A stretch of DNA of 64,000 nucleotides, taken from NCBI RefSeq assembly GCF_014202825.1, contig NZ_JACHHP010000001.1:310001-374000 (forward strand), read 5' to 3'. The notes under the pieces are model-generated. The model had not been told where the DNA came from. It searched no databases and saw nothing but the letters and a program-made list of their open reading frames with translations. The stretch's first letter is position 1, and each line of letters begins with the position of its first letter. Of this stretch, positions 46,226-56,019 are shown one piece after another. A program made the translations under genes and the position numbers. The DNA is from Chiayiivirga flava (GTDB lineage Bacteria; Pseudomonadota; Gammaproteobacteria; Xanthomonadales; Xanthomonadaceae).

Positions 46226-47032
46226 ATGCAAAAGCCCGCGGTCAACATCATGGTCAAGGCCGCGCGCGCGGCCGGCAACGTCATCATGCGCAACATGGCC
46301 CGCCTGGACACCCTCAACGTGGTGGAAAAGGGCCGGCAGGACTACGCCAGCGAAGTCGATTCGCAGGCGGAAACCGAAATCATACGCGAGCTGCGCCGCG
46401 CATTTCCCGACCACGCCTTCCTGGGCGAGGAAGGCGGCGCGGTCGGCAAGGCGCGCTTCACCTTCGTCATCGACCCGCTCGACGGCACCAGCAACTACCT
46501 GCGCGGCTTTCCGCACTGGTGCGTGTCCATCGGCCTGCTCGACAACGGCGAACCGCTGCACGCGGTGATCTACGACCCCCTGCGCAACGAGATCTTCAGC
46601 GCCAGCCGCGGCGCGGGCGCCTTCCTCAACGACCGCCGCCTGCGCGTGGGCACGCGCAACGACCTCGGCGGCGCGATGATCATCACCGGCTTCCCGCCGC
46701 GCGAACGTGCGCGCGTGGCGCCCCAACTCGACGCGCTGCGCTCGGTCCTCGGCGACGCCGAGGACATCCGCCGCACCGGATCGGCCGCGCTGGATCTGGC
46801 CTACGTCGCGTGCGGCCGCGCCGACGCCTACTTCGAAGCGGGCGTGAAACCGTGGGACATCGCCGCCGGCGTGCTGCTGGTGCGCGAAGCCGGCGGTCGC
46901 TGCACCGATTTCGGCGGCGGCGGCAACAGCTTCAACAACGGCCAGATCGTCGCCGGCAACATGAAGGTCTGCGACGCGCTGCAGAAGGCCATCGTGGCCA
47001 GCGGCTACGCGGCGGCGTTTACCCTGCGCTGA
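46226..47032 (+). CDS. suhB: Inositol-1-monophosphatase SuhB
   Basis: A 268-residue Mg-dependent phosphatase. It has the metal site E in GEEGG, the signature [23 protein letters not shown] and the C-terminal [16 protein letters not shown]. SuhB hydrolyses inositol 1-phosphate in vitro and in E. coli also assists rRNA transcription antitermination. It begins 132 bases from trmJ, enough for its own promoter. Confidence 0.95.
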   Translation: MQKPAVNIMVKAARAAGNVIMRNMARLDTLNVVEKGRQDYASEVDSQAETEIIRELRRAFPDHAFLGEEGGAVGKARFTFVIDPLDGTSNYLRGFPHWCVSIGLLDNGEPLHAVIYDPLRNEIFSASRGAGAFLNDRRLRVGTRNDLGGAMIITGFPPRERARVAPQLDALRSVLGDAEDIRRTGSAALDLAYVACGRADAYFEAGVKPWDIAAGVLLVREAGGRCTDFGGGGNSFNNGQIVAGNMKVCDALQKAIVASGYAAAFTLR

Positions 47033-47044
47033 GCGGCATGCCGC

Positions 47045-47064
47045 GCCCCGGCCGCGGCCGGGGC
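47045..47064. terminator. Perfect palindrome between convergent suhB and secF
   Basis: A 20-base perfect palindrome (GCCCCGGCC-GC-GGCCGGGGC) lies 12 bases after suhB and 60 bases from the secF stop. There is no T-run on either side, so it may be a Rho-dependent pause or simply a barrier to convergent transcription. Confidence 0.4.
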
Positions 47065-47124
47065 CAACCCCGCGCCCGCGGCACCCCGGCGACCTGCGCC
47101 GCCAGGCATGTGTACCAACCGATC

Positions 47125-48063
47125 TCAGGGCCGCCGCGCGAGCTCGCTCTCGTCGCGGATCTTCGGCATCAGGTCCTGCTTGGTGACGCCGAGCAGATGC
47201 AGCAGCGGGCACGCCACGAAGATCGACGAAACCGTGCCGAGCACGATGCCGAAGATCTGCGACTCGGCCATGCCTTCGAGCGAATCGCCGCCGTAGAAGT
47301 ACAGTGCCAGCACCGTCAGCAGCGCCACCACGGACGTGATGATCGTGCGCGACAGCGTCTGGTTGACGGAGCGGTTGAGGATCTCGCCCGGGCCCACCTT
47401 GTGCGCGCTGCGGAAGTTCTCGCGCACGCGGTCGAACACGACGATGGTGTCGTTGATCGAGTACCCCATCACCGACATCACGCCGGCCATCACCGACAGG
47501 TCGAACTGGTGCTGCGTCAGCGAAAACAGGCCGATGGTGCAGATCACGTCGAAGATCGTCGTGATGATGGCCGCGACCGCGAACTTCCACTCGAAGCGCA
47601 TCGAGATGTAGATGATGAAGCCGAAGGTGACGAACACGATCGCCAGCACGCCGTTCTGGGCAAGCTCCTTGCCCACCTGCGCGCTGACGAAGTCGCTCGC
47701 GATCACGCGGCCGGGATTGTCCGGCGTCTGCACCGCGGCGAGCACGGCGCTGCCGGTCTGCGCGGCGTTCGCCTGCCCGGGCTGCGGCTGCAGGCGCACG
47801 ACGATGTCGCTTTCGGAGCCGAACGCCTGCACCACGGCGTTTTCGTAGCCGGCGGCCTCCAGCTTGTCGCGCACGCCGTCCATGTCGACGGGCTTGTCGA
47901 ACTGCAGCTCGGCCATGGTGCCGCCGGTGAAGTCCAGCGCGAAGTTCAGGCCGCGCGTGGCCAGCAGCGCGATCGAGGCGATCAGCATCGCCGCGGCGAT
48001 GCCGATGGCGACGTTGCGCAGGCGCAGGAAGTCGATCCTGGTGTCGTAGGGAATCAGATGCAC
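47125..48063 (-). CDS. secF: Protein translocase subunit SecF
   Basis: A 312-residue RND-type membrane protein with six helices, the SecF signature LDFTGGTMAELQF near residue 43, a periplasmic loop, and the C-terminal bundle GYSINDTIVVFDRVREN. With SecD it uses the proton-motive force to complete protein export through SecYEG. The start codon is GTG at 48063. It lies 10 bases after secD in the same operon. Confidence 0.97.
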   Translation of the reverse strand: MHLIPYDTRIDFLRLRNVAIGIAAAMLIASIALLATRGLNFALDFTGGTMAELQFDKPVDMDGVRDKLEAAGYENAVVQAFGSESDIVVRLQPQPGQANAAQTGSAVLAAVQTPDNPGRVIASDFVSAQVGKELAQNGVLAIVFVTFGFIIYISMRFEWKFAVAAIITTIFDVICTIGLFSLTQHQFDLSVMAGVMSVMGYSINDTIVVFDRVRENFRSAHKVGPGEILNRSVNQTLSRTIITSVVALLTVLALYFYGGDSLEGMAESQIFGIVLGTVSSIFVACPLLHLLGVTKQDLMPKIRDESELARRP

Positions 48064-48073
48064 AGCCGGGTCC

Positions 48074-49927
48074 TCAGATCGAGACGCGCGCCAGCTTGCG
48101 CCGGCGGCCGTAAATCAGTGTGGCAACGCCGCGCGACACCGACACCGCGGTGTACATCGAGGTGATGATGCCGGCGATCAGCGACACCGCGAACCCCTTC
48201 ACCGGCCCGGTGCCGAACGCGAACAGCGCCACGCCCGCGATCAGCGCGGTGACGTTCGCGTCCCAGATCGTGCCTGCGGCCTTGTCGTAACCGTTGGCGA
48301 TGGCCTGCAGCGGACTGGTGCCCGCGCGCAGCTCCTCGCGGATACGTTCGTTGATGAGCACGTTGGCGTCCACCGACAGGCCGACGGTCAGCGCGATGCC
48401 GGCAAGGCCGGGCAAGGTGAGCGTGGCGCCGAACAGCGACATCAGCGCCACCACTAGCAGCATGTTGAGCAGCAGCGCCACGTTGGTGACGATGCCGAAC
48501 ACCCGGTAATAGGCCACGAAGAAGATCAGCACGAACACGAACGAATACGTCACCGCCTTCCAGCCGCGCTCGATGTTTTCCGCGCCGAGGCTCGGGCCGA
48601 TGACGCGCTGTTCGACGATGTCCACCGGCGCGGCCAGCGACCCCGAACGCAGCAGCAGCGCAAGCTCGGACGCCTCGCGCGCGGTCCCGAGCCCGGTGGT
48701 CTGGAACGAACGGCCGAACACGCCGTTGACGCGCGCGTAGCTGATCACTTCCTCGGTCACGCGCGCGGTACGTACTTCCTTGCCGTCGACGATCTTCGTT
48801 TCCGGAATGCGCTCGATGTACACCACGCCCATGAAGCGGCCGACGTTGTCGGTGGTGAAGTCCAGCATACGCTTTCCGGCCGCCGGGTTGAGCTTGATGT
48901 CGACCTTGGGGCCGCCGCCCTGCTGGTCCATGCCGGAGCGTGCGTCGTCGAGCTGGTCGCCCGAGGCGATGATGCGCTTGGACAGCAGGATCGGTCGGCG
49001 CGTGCCGCGCTCGTAGTACAGGCGCGCGTCCGGCGGCACGCGGCCGGTTCGGGCCGCTTCCTCGGCATTGCCGTCCGCCTGTGCGCGGTATTCGAGCGTG
49101 GCGGTGGCACCGAGCACCTTGATCGCCTGCGCCGTGTCCTGCACGCCCGGCAGCTGCACGACGATGCGGCTCGCGCCCTGGCGCTGCACGATGGGCTCGG
49201 CCACGCCGATGGCGTTGATGCGGTTGCGCAGCGTGGTGATGTTCTGCTCGAGCGCGTTGTCGAGGATGGTCCTGATCTCGGTCTGCTTGAGCGTGACCGC
49301 GAGACTGCTGCCGTCCGCACTGTCGACGATGTCGACCGCCGGAATCTCGCGACCGATCAGCGCCGCGGCGGCATTGCGGTCGGCCGCATCGCGCAGGCGC
49401 ACGGCGATGCCGCCGTTGGCGCGCTCGACCATCGTGTAGGCGATCTTGTTCTCGCGCAGCAGGCCCTGGATGTCGTTGACGTAGCCGAGCTCGCGCTTCT
49501 CGATCGCCGCGGCCTCGTCCACCTCCATGAGGAAGTGCACGCCACCCTGCAGGTCCAGACCCAGCAGCATCGGCTTGGCGCCGATCGTCTCCAGCCACGC
49601 CGGCACGGTGGACGCGAGGTTCAGCGCCACCACGTAGTCGCTGCCGAGCAGGTCGCGCACCACGTCGGAGGCGTGGATCTGCGCATTGGGGTCGGCCAGG
49701 CGCACCAGCAGCGTTTCGCCCTCGATTTCCACCGACTTGTACGCGATGGCGGCGGCGTCCAGCGCACCGACCACGCGCTCGCGCAGCGCGGTGTCCACGC
49801 TACCGGTGCGGTTGGCCGTGACCTGCACCGCGGTGTCCTGCGTGTAGATGTTGGGCAGCGAATACAACGCGCCGATCACGAAGATCAGCGCCGCCAGGAC
49901 ATATTTCCAGCGAGCGAACTCAAGCAT
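48074..49927 (-). CDS. secD: Protein translocase subunit SecD
   Basis: A 617-residue protein with an N-terminal helix, the LGLDLQGGVHFLMEVD signature near 115, a large periplasmic P1 domain, the segment GPSLGAENIERGW and a C-terminal six-helix bundle with GLSVDANVLINERIREEL. It works with SecF and YajC. The ATG at 49927 (MLEFARWKYV) is typical of SecD. Confidence 0.98.
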   Translation of the reverse strand: MLEFARWKYVLAALIFVIGALYSLPNIYTQDTAVQVTANRTGSVDTALRERVVGALDAAAIAYKSVEIEGETLLVRLADPNAQIHASDVVRDLLGSDYVVALNLASTVPAWLETIGAKPMLLGLDLQGGVHFLMEVDEAAAIEKRELGYVNDIQGLLRENKIAYTMVERANGGIAVRLRDAADRNAAAALIGREIPAVDIVDSADGSSLAVTLKQTEIRTILDNALEQNITTLRNRINAIGVAEPIVQRQGASRIVVQLPGVQDTAQAIKVLGATATLEYRAQADGNAEEAARTGRVPPDARLYYERGTRRPILLSKRIIASGDQLDDARSGMDQQGGGPKVDIKLNPAAGKRMLDFTTDNVGRFMGVVYIERIPETKIVDGKEVRTARVTEEVISYARVNGVFGRSFQTTGLGTAREASELALLLRSGSLAAPVDIVEQRVIGPSLGAENIERGWKAVTYSFVFVLIFFVAYYRVFGIVTNVALLLNMLLVVALMSLFGATLTLPGLAGIALTVGLSVDANVLINERIREELRAGTSPLQAIANGYDKAAGTIWDANVTALIAGVALFAFGTGPVKGFAVSLIAGIITSMYTAVSVSRGVATLIYGRRRKLARVSI

Positions 49928-49988
49928 GCGTCGATACCGCGTTGGGCCGACGCCCGCGTGAGGCGCCGGCGGAGAAGGGATCCGGCCC

Positions 49989-50318
49989 TCAGGCCGACTT
50001 CAGCGTGCCCTTGGGCAGCACCGCGGCAACGGCGTTTTTCTGGACTTTGATGACCACGCCGGTGGCGATCTCGATGCCGAGGAACGTCTCGCCGACCTCG
50101 TCGACGCGGCCGAGGATGCCCGCGTTGGTGACCACTTCGTCGCCTTTCGCGATGGCCGACACGAGGGCGCGGTGTTCCTTGGCACGCTTCATCTGCGGGC
50201 GGATCACGAACAGGAAAAACACCGCCACGAAGACCAGCATCATGATCAGCGGCGACCACGGCGACGCGGCGGGTGCGCCTGCGGCCTGGGCGAAGGCGGG
50301 AGAAATCAGGAAATCCAT
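49989..50318 (-). CDS. yajC: Preprotein translocase subunit YajC
   Basis: A 109-residue protein with a single transmembrane segment (LIMMLVFVAVFFLFVIRPQMKRAKEH) and the cytoplasmic SH3-like domain ALVSAIAKGDEVVTNAGILGRV. It is a non-essential partner of SecDF. The N-terminal MDFLISPAFAQ resembles a vestigial signal. The ATG at 50318 is preferred; the longer frame upstream is not family-like. Confidence 0.94.
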   Translation of the reverse strand: MDFLISPAFAQAAGAPAASPWSPLIMMLVFVAVFFLFVIRPQMKRAKEHRALVSAIAKGDEVVTNAGILGRVDEVGETFLGIEIATGVVIKVQKNAVAAVLPKGTLKSA

Positions 50319-50510
50319 GGTGAGCTCGCTCTGCGGAAGACGGGTTGCGGCGGGGAAGGCCGGCAAAGAGCCGGGGATTATGCCATGCAGCGTGTCGGGG
50401 TGCATGCGGCCGCGCCGCGGGGAACACAAGGGTGGTGGCGCAGATCGGCGTGCCGCATCGGCGCCGGCGACGCGGACCGCCGATGCACGGGGAAGGTTCC
50501 CGGCAGCGGG

Positions 50511-51773
<1,263 letters not shown>

Positions 51774-51785
<12 letters not shown>

Positions 51786-52811
51786 ACCCTCCGGAAACAC
51801 CAGCATCGCATCGCCGTAACTGAAGAAGCGGTACCGCTGCCGCACCGCATGCGCGTACGCCGCGAGCGTGCGCTCGTGCCCGGCGAATGCGCAGACCAGC
51901 ATCAACAGGGTCGATTCGGGCAGGTGGAAGTTCGTCACCATCGCGTCGACCGAGCGCACGCGGCGGCCGGGAAAGATGAACAGCCGCGTTTCGCCGGCGA
52001 ACGGCTGCACGATGCCGTCGCGCAGGCTCGATTCGAGCGCACGCACCACCGTGGTCCCCACCGCGATCACGCGGCCGCCGCGACTGCGCGTGGCGGCGAT
52101 CTGCTCGCACAGGCGCGCACCGACGTTGAGCCACTCGCTGTGCATCACATGTTCGTCCAGGCGCTCGGCCCGCATCGCCTGGAAGGTACCGGCGCCGACA
52201 TGCAGCGTGACCGTGCCGAATTCGACGCCGCGGTCGCGCAGCGCGGCAAGCAGCGCATCGTCGAAATGCAGGCCCGCCGTGGGCGCGGCGACGGCACCGA
52301 GCTCGCGCGCGAACACGGTCTGGTAGCGCTCGGCGTCGTCGCGGCCCGGCTCGCGCCGGATGTACGGCGGCAGCGGCAGGCGGCCGGCGCGCAGCAGCAG
52401 TTTCTCGACCGACTCGCTGCCGCCGAAACGCAGCAGGTAGAACTCGCCGTCGCGTCCGAGCACGGTGACCGGTGTGCCGTCGTCCAGATCGATGCGCGAG
52501 CCGGGCTTGGGCGATTTGCTCGCACCGATCTGCGCGCGCGCCTCGTGCGTGCCGAGCAGCCGCTCGATCAGCAGTTCGACGCGGCCGCCGGTGTCCTTGG
52601 TGCCGAACAGGCGCGCGGGCAGGACGCGGGTGTCGTTGAAGACCAGCAGGTCGCCCGGTGCGAGCAGATCCGGCAGGTCGCGGATGCTGCGGTCGCCGAA
52701 CGGTTCCGGTGCGGGCGGCAGCACCAGCAGGCGACTGGCGGAGCGCTCCGGCAGCGGTTCCTGCGCGATGAGCTCGGGCGGGAGCGCGTAATTGAAGTCG
52801 GACTTTTTCAA
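51774..52811 (-). CDS. queA: S-adenosylmethionine:tRNA ribosyltransferase-isomerase
   Basis: A 345-residue enzyme forming epoxyqueuosine in tRNA. It has [24 protein letters not shown] at the N-terminus, [35 protein letters not shown] and [22 protein letters not shown], followed by a C-terminal [12 protein letters not shown]. The start appears to be TTG at 52811 because no ATG fits [11 protein letters not shown]. The last residues (GRDS) derive from an inverted repeat. Confidence 0.97.
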
Positions 52812-52884
52812 CGGAGACGGGCGCGGCGGTGAGCGGATCGCATTATCGGCGGTGACGGCATTGCCGCCAAACCCGCCGCGGCGC

Positions 52885-53862
52885 TCAATAGCGGATCAGC
52901 GCCGAACCCCACGTGAAACCGCCGCCGAAGGCTTCGAGCAGCAGCAGCTCGCCACGCTTGACCTTGCCCGAGCGCACGGCTTCGTCCAGCGCCATCGGCA
53001 CCGAGGCGGCCGAGGTGTTGCCGTGGCGGTCCACCGTGACGATGACGCGATCCATCGGCATGTCCAGGCGCTTGGCCGTGGCGGTGATGATGCGCAGGTT
53101 GGCCTGGTGCGGGATCAGCCAATCGAGGTCGGATTTTTCGATGTGGTTGGCGGCGAGCGTTTCCTCCACCACCGCGTCGAGCGTCTTGACCGCGACCTTG
53201 AAGACTTCGTTGCCGATCATCTTCACGCGCACGCCGTGGTTGGGCTCGTCGGTGAAGCCGCGCGAGACGCCGACCGGGTTGTGCAGCATGCGCTCGTAGG
53301 CGCCATCGGCATGCAGGTGCGTGGACAGCACGCCGGCCTCGTCCGAGGCCTTCAGCACCACGGCGCCGGCGCCGTCGCCGAACAGCACGCAGGTGCCGCG
53401 ATCGGTCCAGTCGATCATGCGCGACAGCGTTTCCGCACCGACCACAAGCGCGGTCTTCGCCGCGCCTGCGCGGATGAAGTTGTCCGCCACGCCGAGTGCG
53501 TAGACGAAGCCGGTGCACGCGGCGTTGACGTCGAACGCCGGGCAGCCGTTGGCGCCGAGCCTGTTCTGCAGCAGGCACGCGGTGGACGGGAAGATGACGT
53601 CGGGCGTGGTGGTGCCGACGACGAGCAGATCGATCTCGCTGGCGGCGACCCCTGCGGCTTCGAGCGCGCGCAATGCGGCTTCGTAGGCGAGGTCGCCGGT
53701 GGTCTGGCCCGGCAGCGCGATGTGGCGCTGACGGATGCCGGTGCGCTCGCGGATCCACTCGTCGGTGGTGTCGACGCGCTGTTCGAGGTCCGCGTTCGTG
53801 ACGATGTTGTCCGGCAGGTAACTGCCGGTGCCGGCGATCCGGGAGAACACCTGCGCCGCCAT
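52885..53862 (-). CDS. fabH: 3-oxoacyl-ACP synthase III
   Basis: A 325-residue FabH with C116 in [13 protein letters not shown], His in IPHQANLRI and Asn in HGNTSAAS. It starts fatty acid synthesis by condensing acetyl-CoA with malonyl-ACP. It lies downstream of rpmF, as usual, but plsX, fabD, fabG and acpP are not here. The ATG at 53862 gives [17 protein letters not shown]. Confidence 0.96.
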   Translation of the reverse strand: MAAQVFSRIAGTGSYLPDNIVTNADLEQRVDTTDEWIRERTGIRQRHIALPGQTTGDLAYEAALRALEAAGVAASEIDLLVVGTTTPDVIFPSTACLLQNRLGANGCPAFDVNAACTGFVYALGVADNFIRAGAAKTALVVGAETLSRMIDWTDRGTCVLFGDGAGAVVLKASDEAGVLSTHLHADGAYERMLHNPVGVSRGFTDEPNHGVRVKMIGNEVFKVAVKTLDAVVEETLAANHIEKSDLDWLIPHQANLRIITATAKRLDMPMDRVIVTVDRHGNTSAASVPMALDEAVRSGKVKRGELLLLEAFGGGFTWGSALIRY

Positions 53863-54010
53863 CCCCACTCCTTCAGACTGTGCCGCGACGAAGGCCGCGG
53901 TCTTCTCGAACCCGGTCGCGGTCACCGCGGACCGGTGCCGGACGCCGACGTGCGATGCCGCGGCGTCCCTGCCCTGCCGCCCGACAGCGCGAACGCCGCC
54001 GGGCGAGGGA

Positions 54011-54205
54011 TCAATCCTCGGCCGGAACGTCGGACTTGACGTCGATCACCTTCTTGCCGCGGTAGTAACCGTCCTTGGTGACGTGGTGGCGCAGATGCGT
54101 CTCGCCCGTGGTCGGGTCGGTCGCGAGCTGCTTGGGCACCAGGGCGTCGTGCGAACGGCGCATGCCGCGCTTGGACGGGGAGACACGGCTTTTCTGAACG
54201 GCCAT
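54011..54205 (-). CDS. rpmF: 50S ribosomal protein L32
   Basis: A 64-residue basic protein, [20 protein letters not shown], matching bacterial L32. It lacks the zinc-binding CxxC pairs, so it is the zinc-free form; only histidines are seen near [10 protein letters not shown]. The gene follows yceD after 60 bases, the universal pair. Confidence 0.97.
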   Translation of the reverse strand: MAVQKSRVSPSKRGMRRSHDALVPKQLATDPTTGETHLRHHVTKDGYYRGKKVIDVKSDVPAED

Positions 54206-54265
54206 CGGAATTTCCTCTGCTTGAATCTGTGCGCTGACGCGTGTTGATGTGCGGCCCGACGCGTG

Positions 54266-54799
54266 TCAGGACCGGTCCTGCTTCATCGAGGCGAGCGCTG
54301 CGAACGGATTGCTCGCCGCGCCCGACTCCTGTGGTTCTTCGTCCGGCCCGCCGGTGGACCAGGTCTGCGGCGGCACGTCGTCCATGCCATCCTTCAGCGG
54401 CACCACCGGCAATGCCAGGATGAGCTCGTCCTCGATCAGTTCGGCGAGGTTGACCTCGGCCGACTGGTCCAGCAGCACGGGCTCGTACCCTTCCGGCAAC
54501 CCGGCCTCGTCGCGTTCGCTCGCGATCAGGCCGAGGCGCTGATCGATCGCGACCGGAAACTCGAACCGCTCCAGGCTGCGCTGGCACACCAGCGGCAGAC
54601 GGGTCTGCACGCGCATGTGGACAACACCGATGCCAAGATCGTCGCGCCCGAAGTGCAGCTCGTACTGCACCTCGCCCTCGCTGTCGGCCAGGCTGTCGGT
54701 CAGGCGGGTCATCGTGGCGAGCGGAAGGCGCCCGGCAAAGATGCGCCCCGCCGTCACCATGCGCCACGCATCCACCAGCTCGGGCAAGGCACCGGACAT
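54266..54799 (-). CDS. yceD: YceD family (DUF177) protein, 23S rRNA accumulation protein
   Basis: A 177-residue acidic protein with the DUF177 pattern: RLPLATMTRLTDSLAD, VCQRSLERFEFPV, and a C-terminal acidic EDELILALPVVPLKD followed by NPFAALASMKQ. It is required for normal 23S rRNA levels in E. coli. It begins the yceD-rpmF-fabH transcript. Confidence 0.93.
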   Translation of the reverse strand: MSGALPELVDAWRMVTAGRIFAGRLPLATMTRLTDSLADSEGEVQYELHFGRDDLGIGVVHMRVQTRLPLVCQRSLERFEFPVAIDQRLGLIASERDEAGLPEGYEPVLLDQSAEVNLAELIEDELILALPVVPLKDGMDDVPPQTWSTGGPDEEPQESGAASNPFAALASMKQDRS

Positions 54800-54944
54800 A
54801 AGCCGGAAAGGATAAGCCGCGCGGGCGTTTGTGTCAATTTTGCGGCGTCGTGCGTGGGCTGCCCGTTGCCGCGGGCGGCGCGATTTGCCGGCGGCGCGAC
54901 GCTTCGTGCAGACTGGCTCGCCCGGCCGCACGGCAGTTTCGCCC

Positions 54945-55433
54945 GTGATCGCATTCTACATCGCAGTCACCGCCGTCGGCCTCGTCGCGCTGGTCGCCGC
55001 CGTGCTCGGCCTGCGCAGCCGGCGGCGCGAACGCAGCCTGCGTTATCTCCTCGACCGCGCCGATGCGCTCGAAGCCCTGCTCCACACCACGCGCGACCGC
55101 ATGAGCGCGATGCGCACCGTGGTGCAACGCGTGCCGTCCGACATCGCCGCGGTGGCCCACGCCTCGCTCGACGCGCAGCCGCAGGTGCAGCAGGGGCTGC
55201 GCGACGTGCTCGAACACCGGCTCTGGATCTCCAGGCACGGCCTGCAGGCGAGCCAGCGCGAGCTCGACCGCGCCTGTGCAGCGCTGGATCGGGCCTACGC
55301 CACCATTTCCGAGCGGCTCGACCGGCTGGAGAACGCCGGTGCAGAGCTCATCGACGTGACCCAGGCATCCATCGACCAGGCCGCACGCGAACCGGCCGCG
55401 CTCAAGCGCGCGCGGGAGGACGGCGGCTCGTGA
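54945..55433 (+). CDS. Membrane-anchored coiled-coil protein, unknown function
   Basis: A 162-residue protein with one N-terminal helix (VIAFYIAVTAVGLVALVAAVLG) and a long, charged coiled coil reaching the C-terminus. There is no known domain. It starts with GTG at 54945 and its stop overlaps the Maf gene start (GTGA), so the two are coupled. It could equally belong to a larger unrecognised family; the reading frame is supported by the coupling and by ordinary codon use. Confidence 0.6.
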   Translation: MIAFYIAVTAVGLVALVAAVLGLRSRRRERSLRYLLDRADALEALLHTTRDRMSAMRTVVQRVPSDIAAVAHASLDAQPQVQQGLRDVLEHRLWISRHGLQASQRELDRACAALDRAYATISERLDRLENAGAELIDVTQASIDQAAREPAALKRAREDGGS

Positions 55434-56008
55434 GCCCGCTGGTGCTGGCGTCGACGTCGCTCTATCGACGCGCCCTGCTGGAGCGCTTCGGGTTGCGCTT
55501 CGAGGCCGTGGCCCCGGACGTGGACGAAACCGCACTGCCGGACGAACGCCCCGCGGCGCTCGCGTCCCGGCTCGCGCGCGAGAAGGCGCGGGCGGTGGCA
55601 CGCAGGCGGCCGGATGCGGTGGTGATCGGTTCGGACCAGGTCGCCGATCTGGACGGCCGCGCGCTCGGCAAGCCGGGCGGCTTCGAGGCCGCGCGGCGGC
55701 AGCTGCACGACTGCGCGGGGCGCAGCGTGCTGTTCCACACCGCAGTCTGCGTGGTCGACGGTGCGCGTGGCACCGAACAGGCCTTCGTCGACGTGACGCG
55801 GGTCGTGTTCCGCGTGCTGCGCGACGACGAAATCGTGCGCTATCTGCACGCCGAGCAGCCGTACGACTGCGCCGGCAGCTTCAAGTGCGAAGGTCTCGGT
55901 GCAGCGTTGTTCGAACGCATCGAAACGGTGGATCCGACCGCCCTGATCGGCCTGCCGCTGATCGCGCTTGCCGATGCGCTGCGCGGCTGCGGCTACGCCC
56001 TGCCCTGA
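55430..56008 (+). CDS. Maf family nucleotide pyrophosphatase, YceF type
   Basis: A 192-residue Maf protein: LASTSLYRRALLERFGL, the base-specific VIGSDQ (about 65-70), and the YceF signature GSFKCEGLG (about 146). YceF hydrolyses m7GTP to m7GMP; other Maf proteins act on dTTP and UTP. It lies next to yceD/rpmF as in E. coli, though here on the other strand. Confidence 0.9.
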   Translation: MSPLVLASTSLYRRALLERFGLRFEAVAPDVDETALPDERPAALASRLAREKARAVARRRPDAVVIGSDQVADLDGRALGKPGGFEAARRQLHDCAGRSVLFHTAVCVVDGARGTEQAFVDVTRVVFRVLRDDEIVRYLHAEQPYDCAGSFKCEGLGAALFERIETVDPTALIGLPLIALADALRGCGYALP

Positions 56009-56019
56009 CCCGCCCGCGC

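Noticed and set aside
45287-47590. Long minus-strand frame extending upstream of trmJ across suhB
   Set aside because: Only the part after 46093 resembles TrmJ; the upstream part is the antisense of suhB and has no domain.
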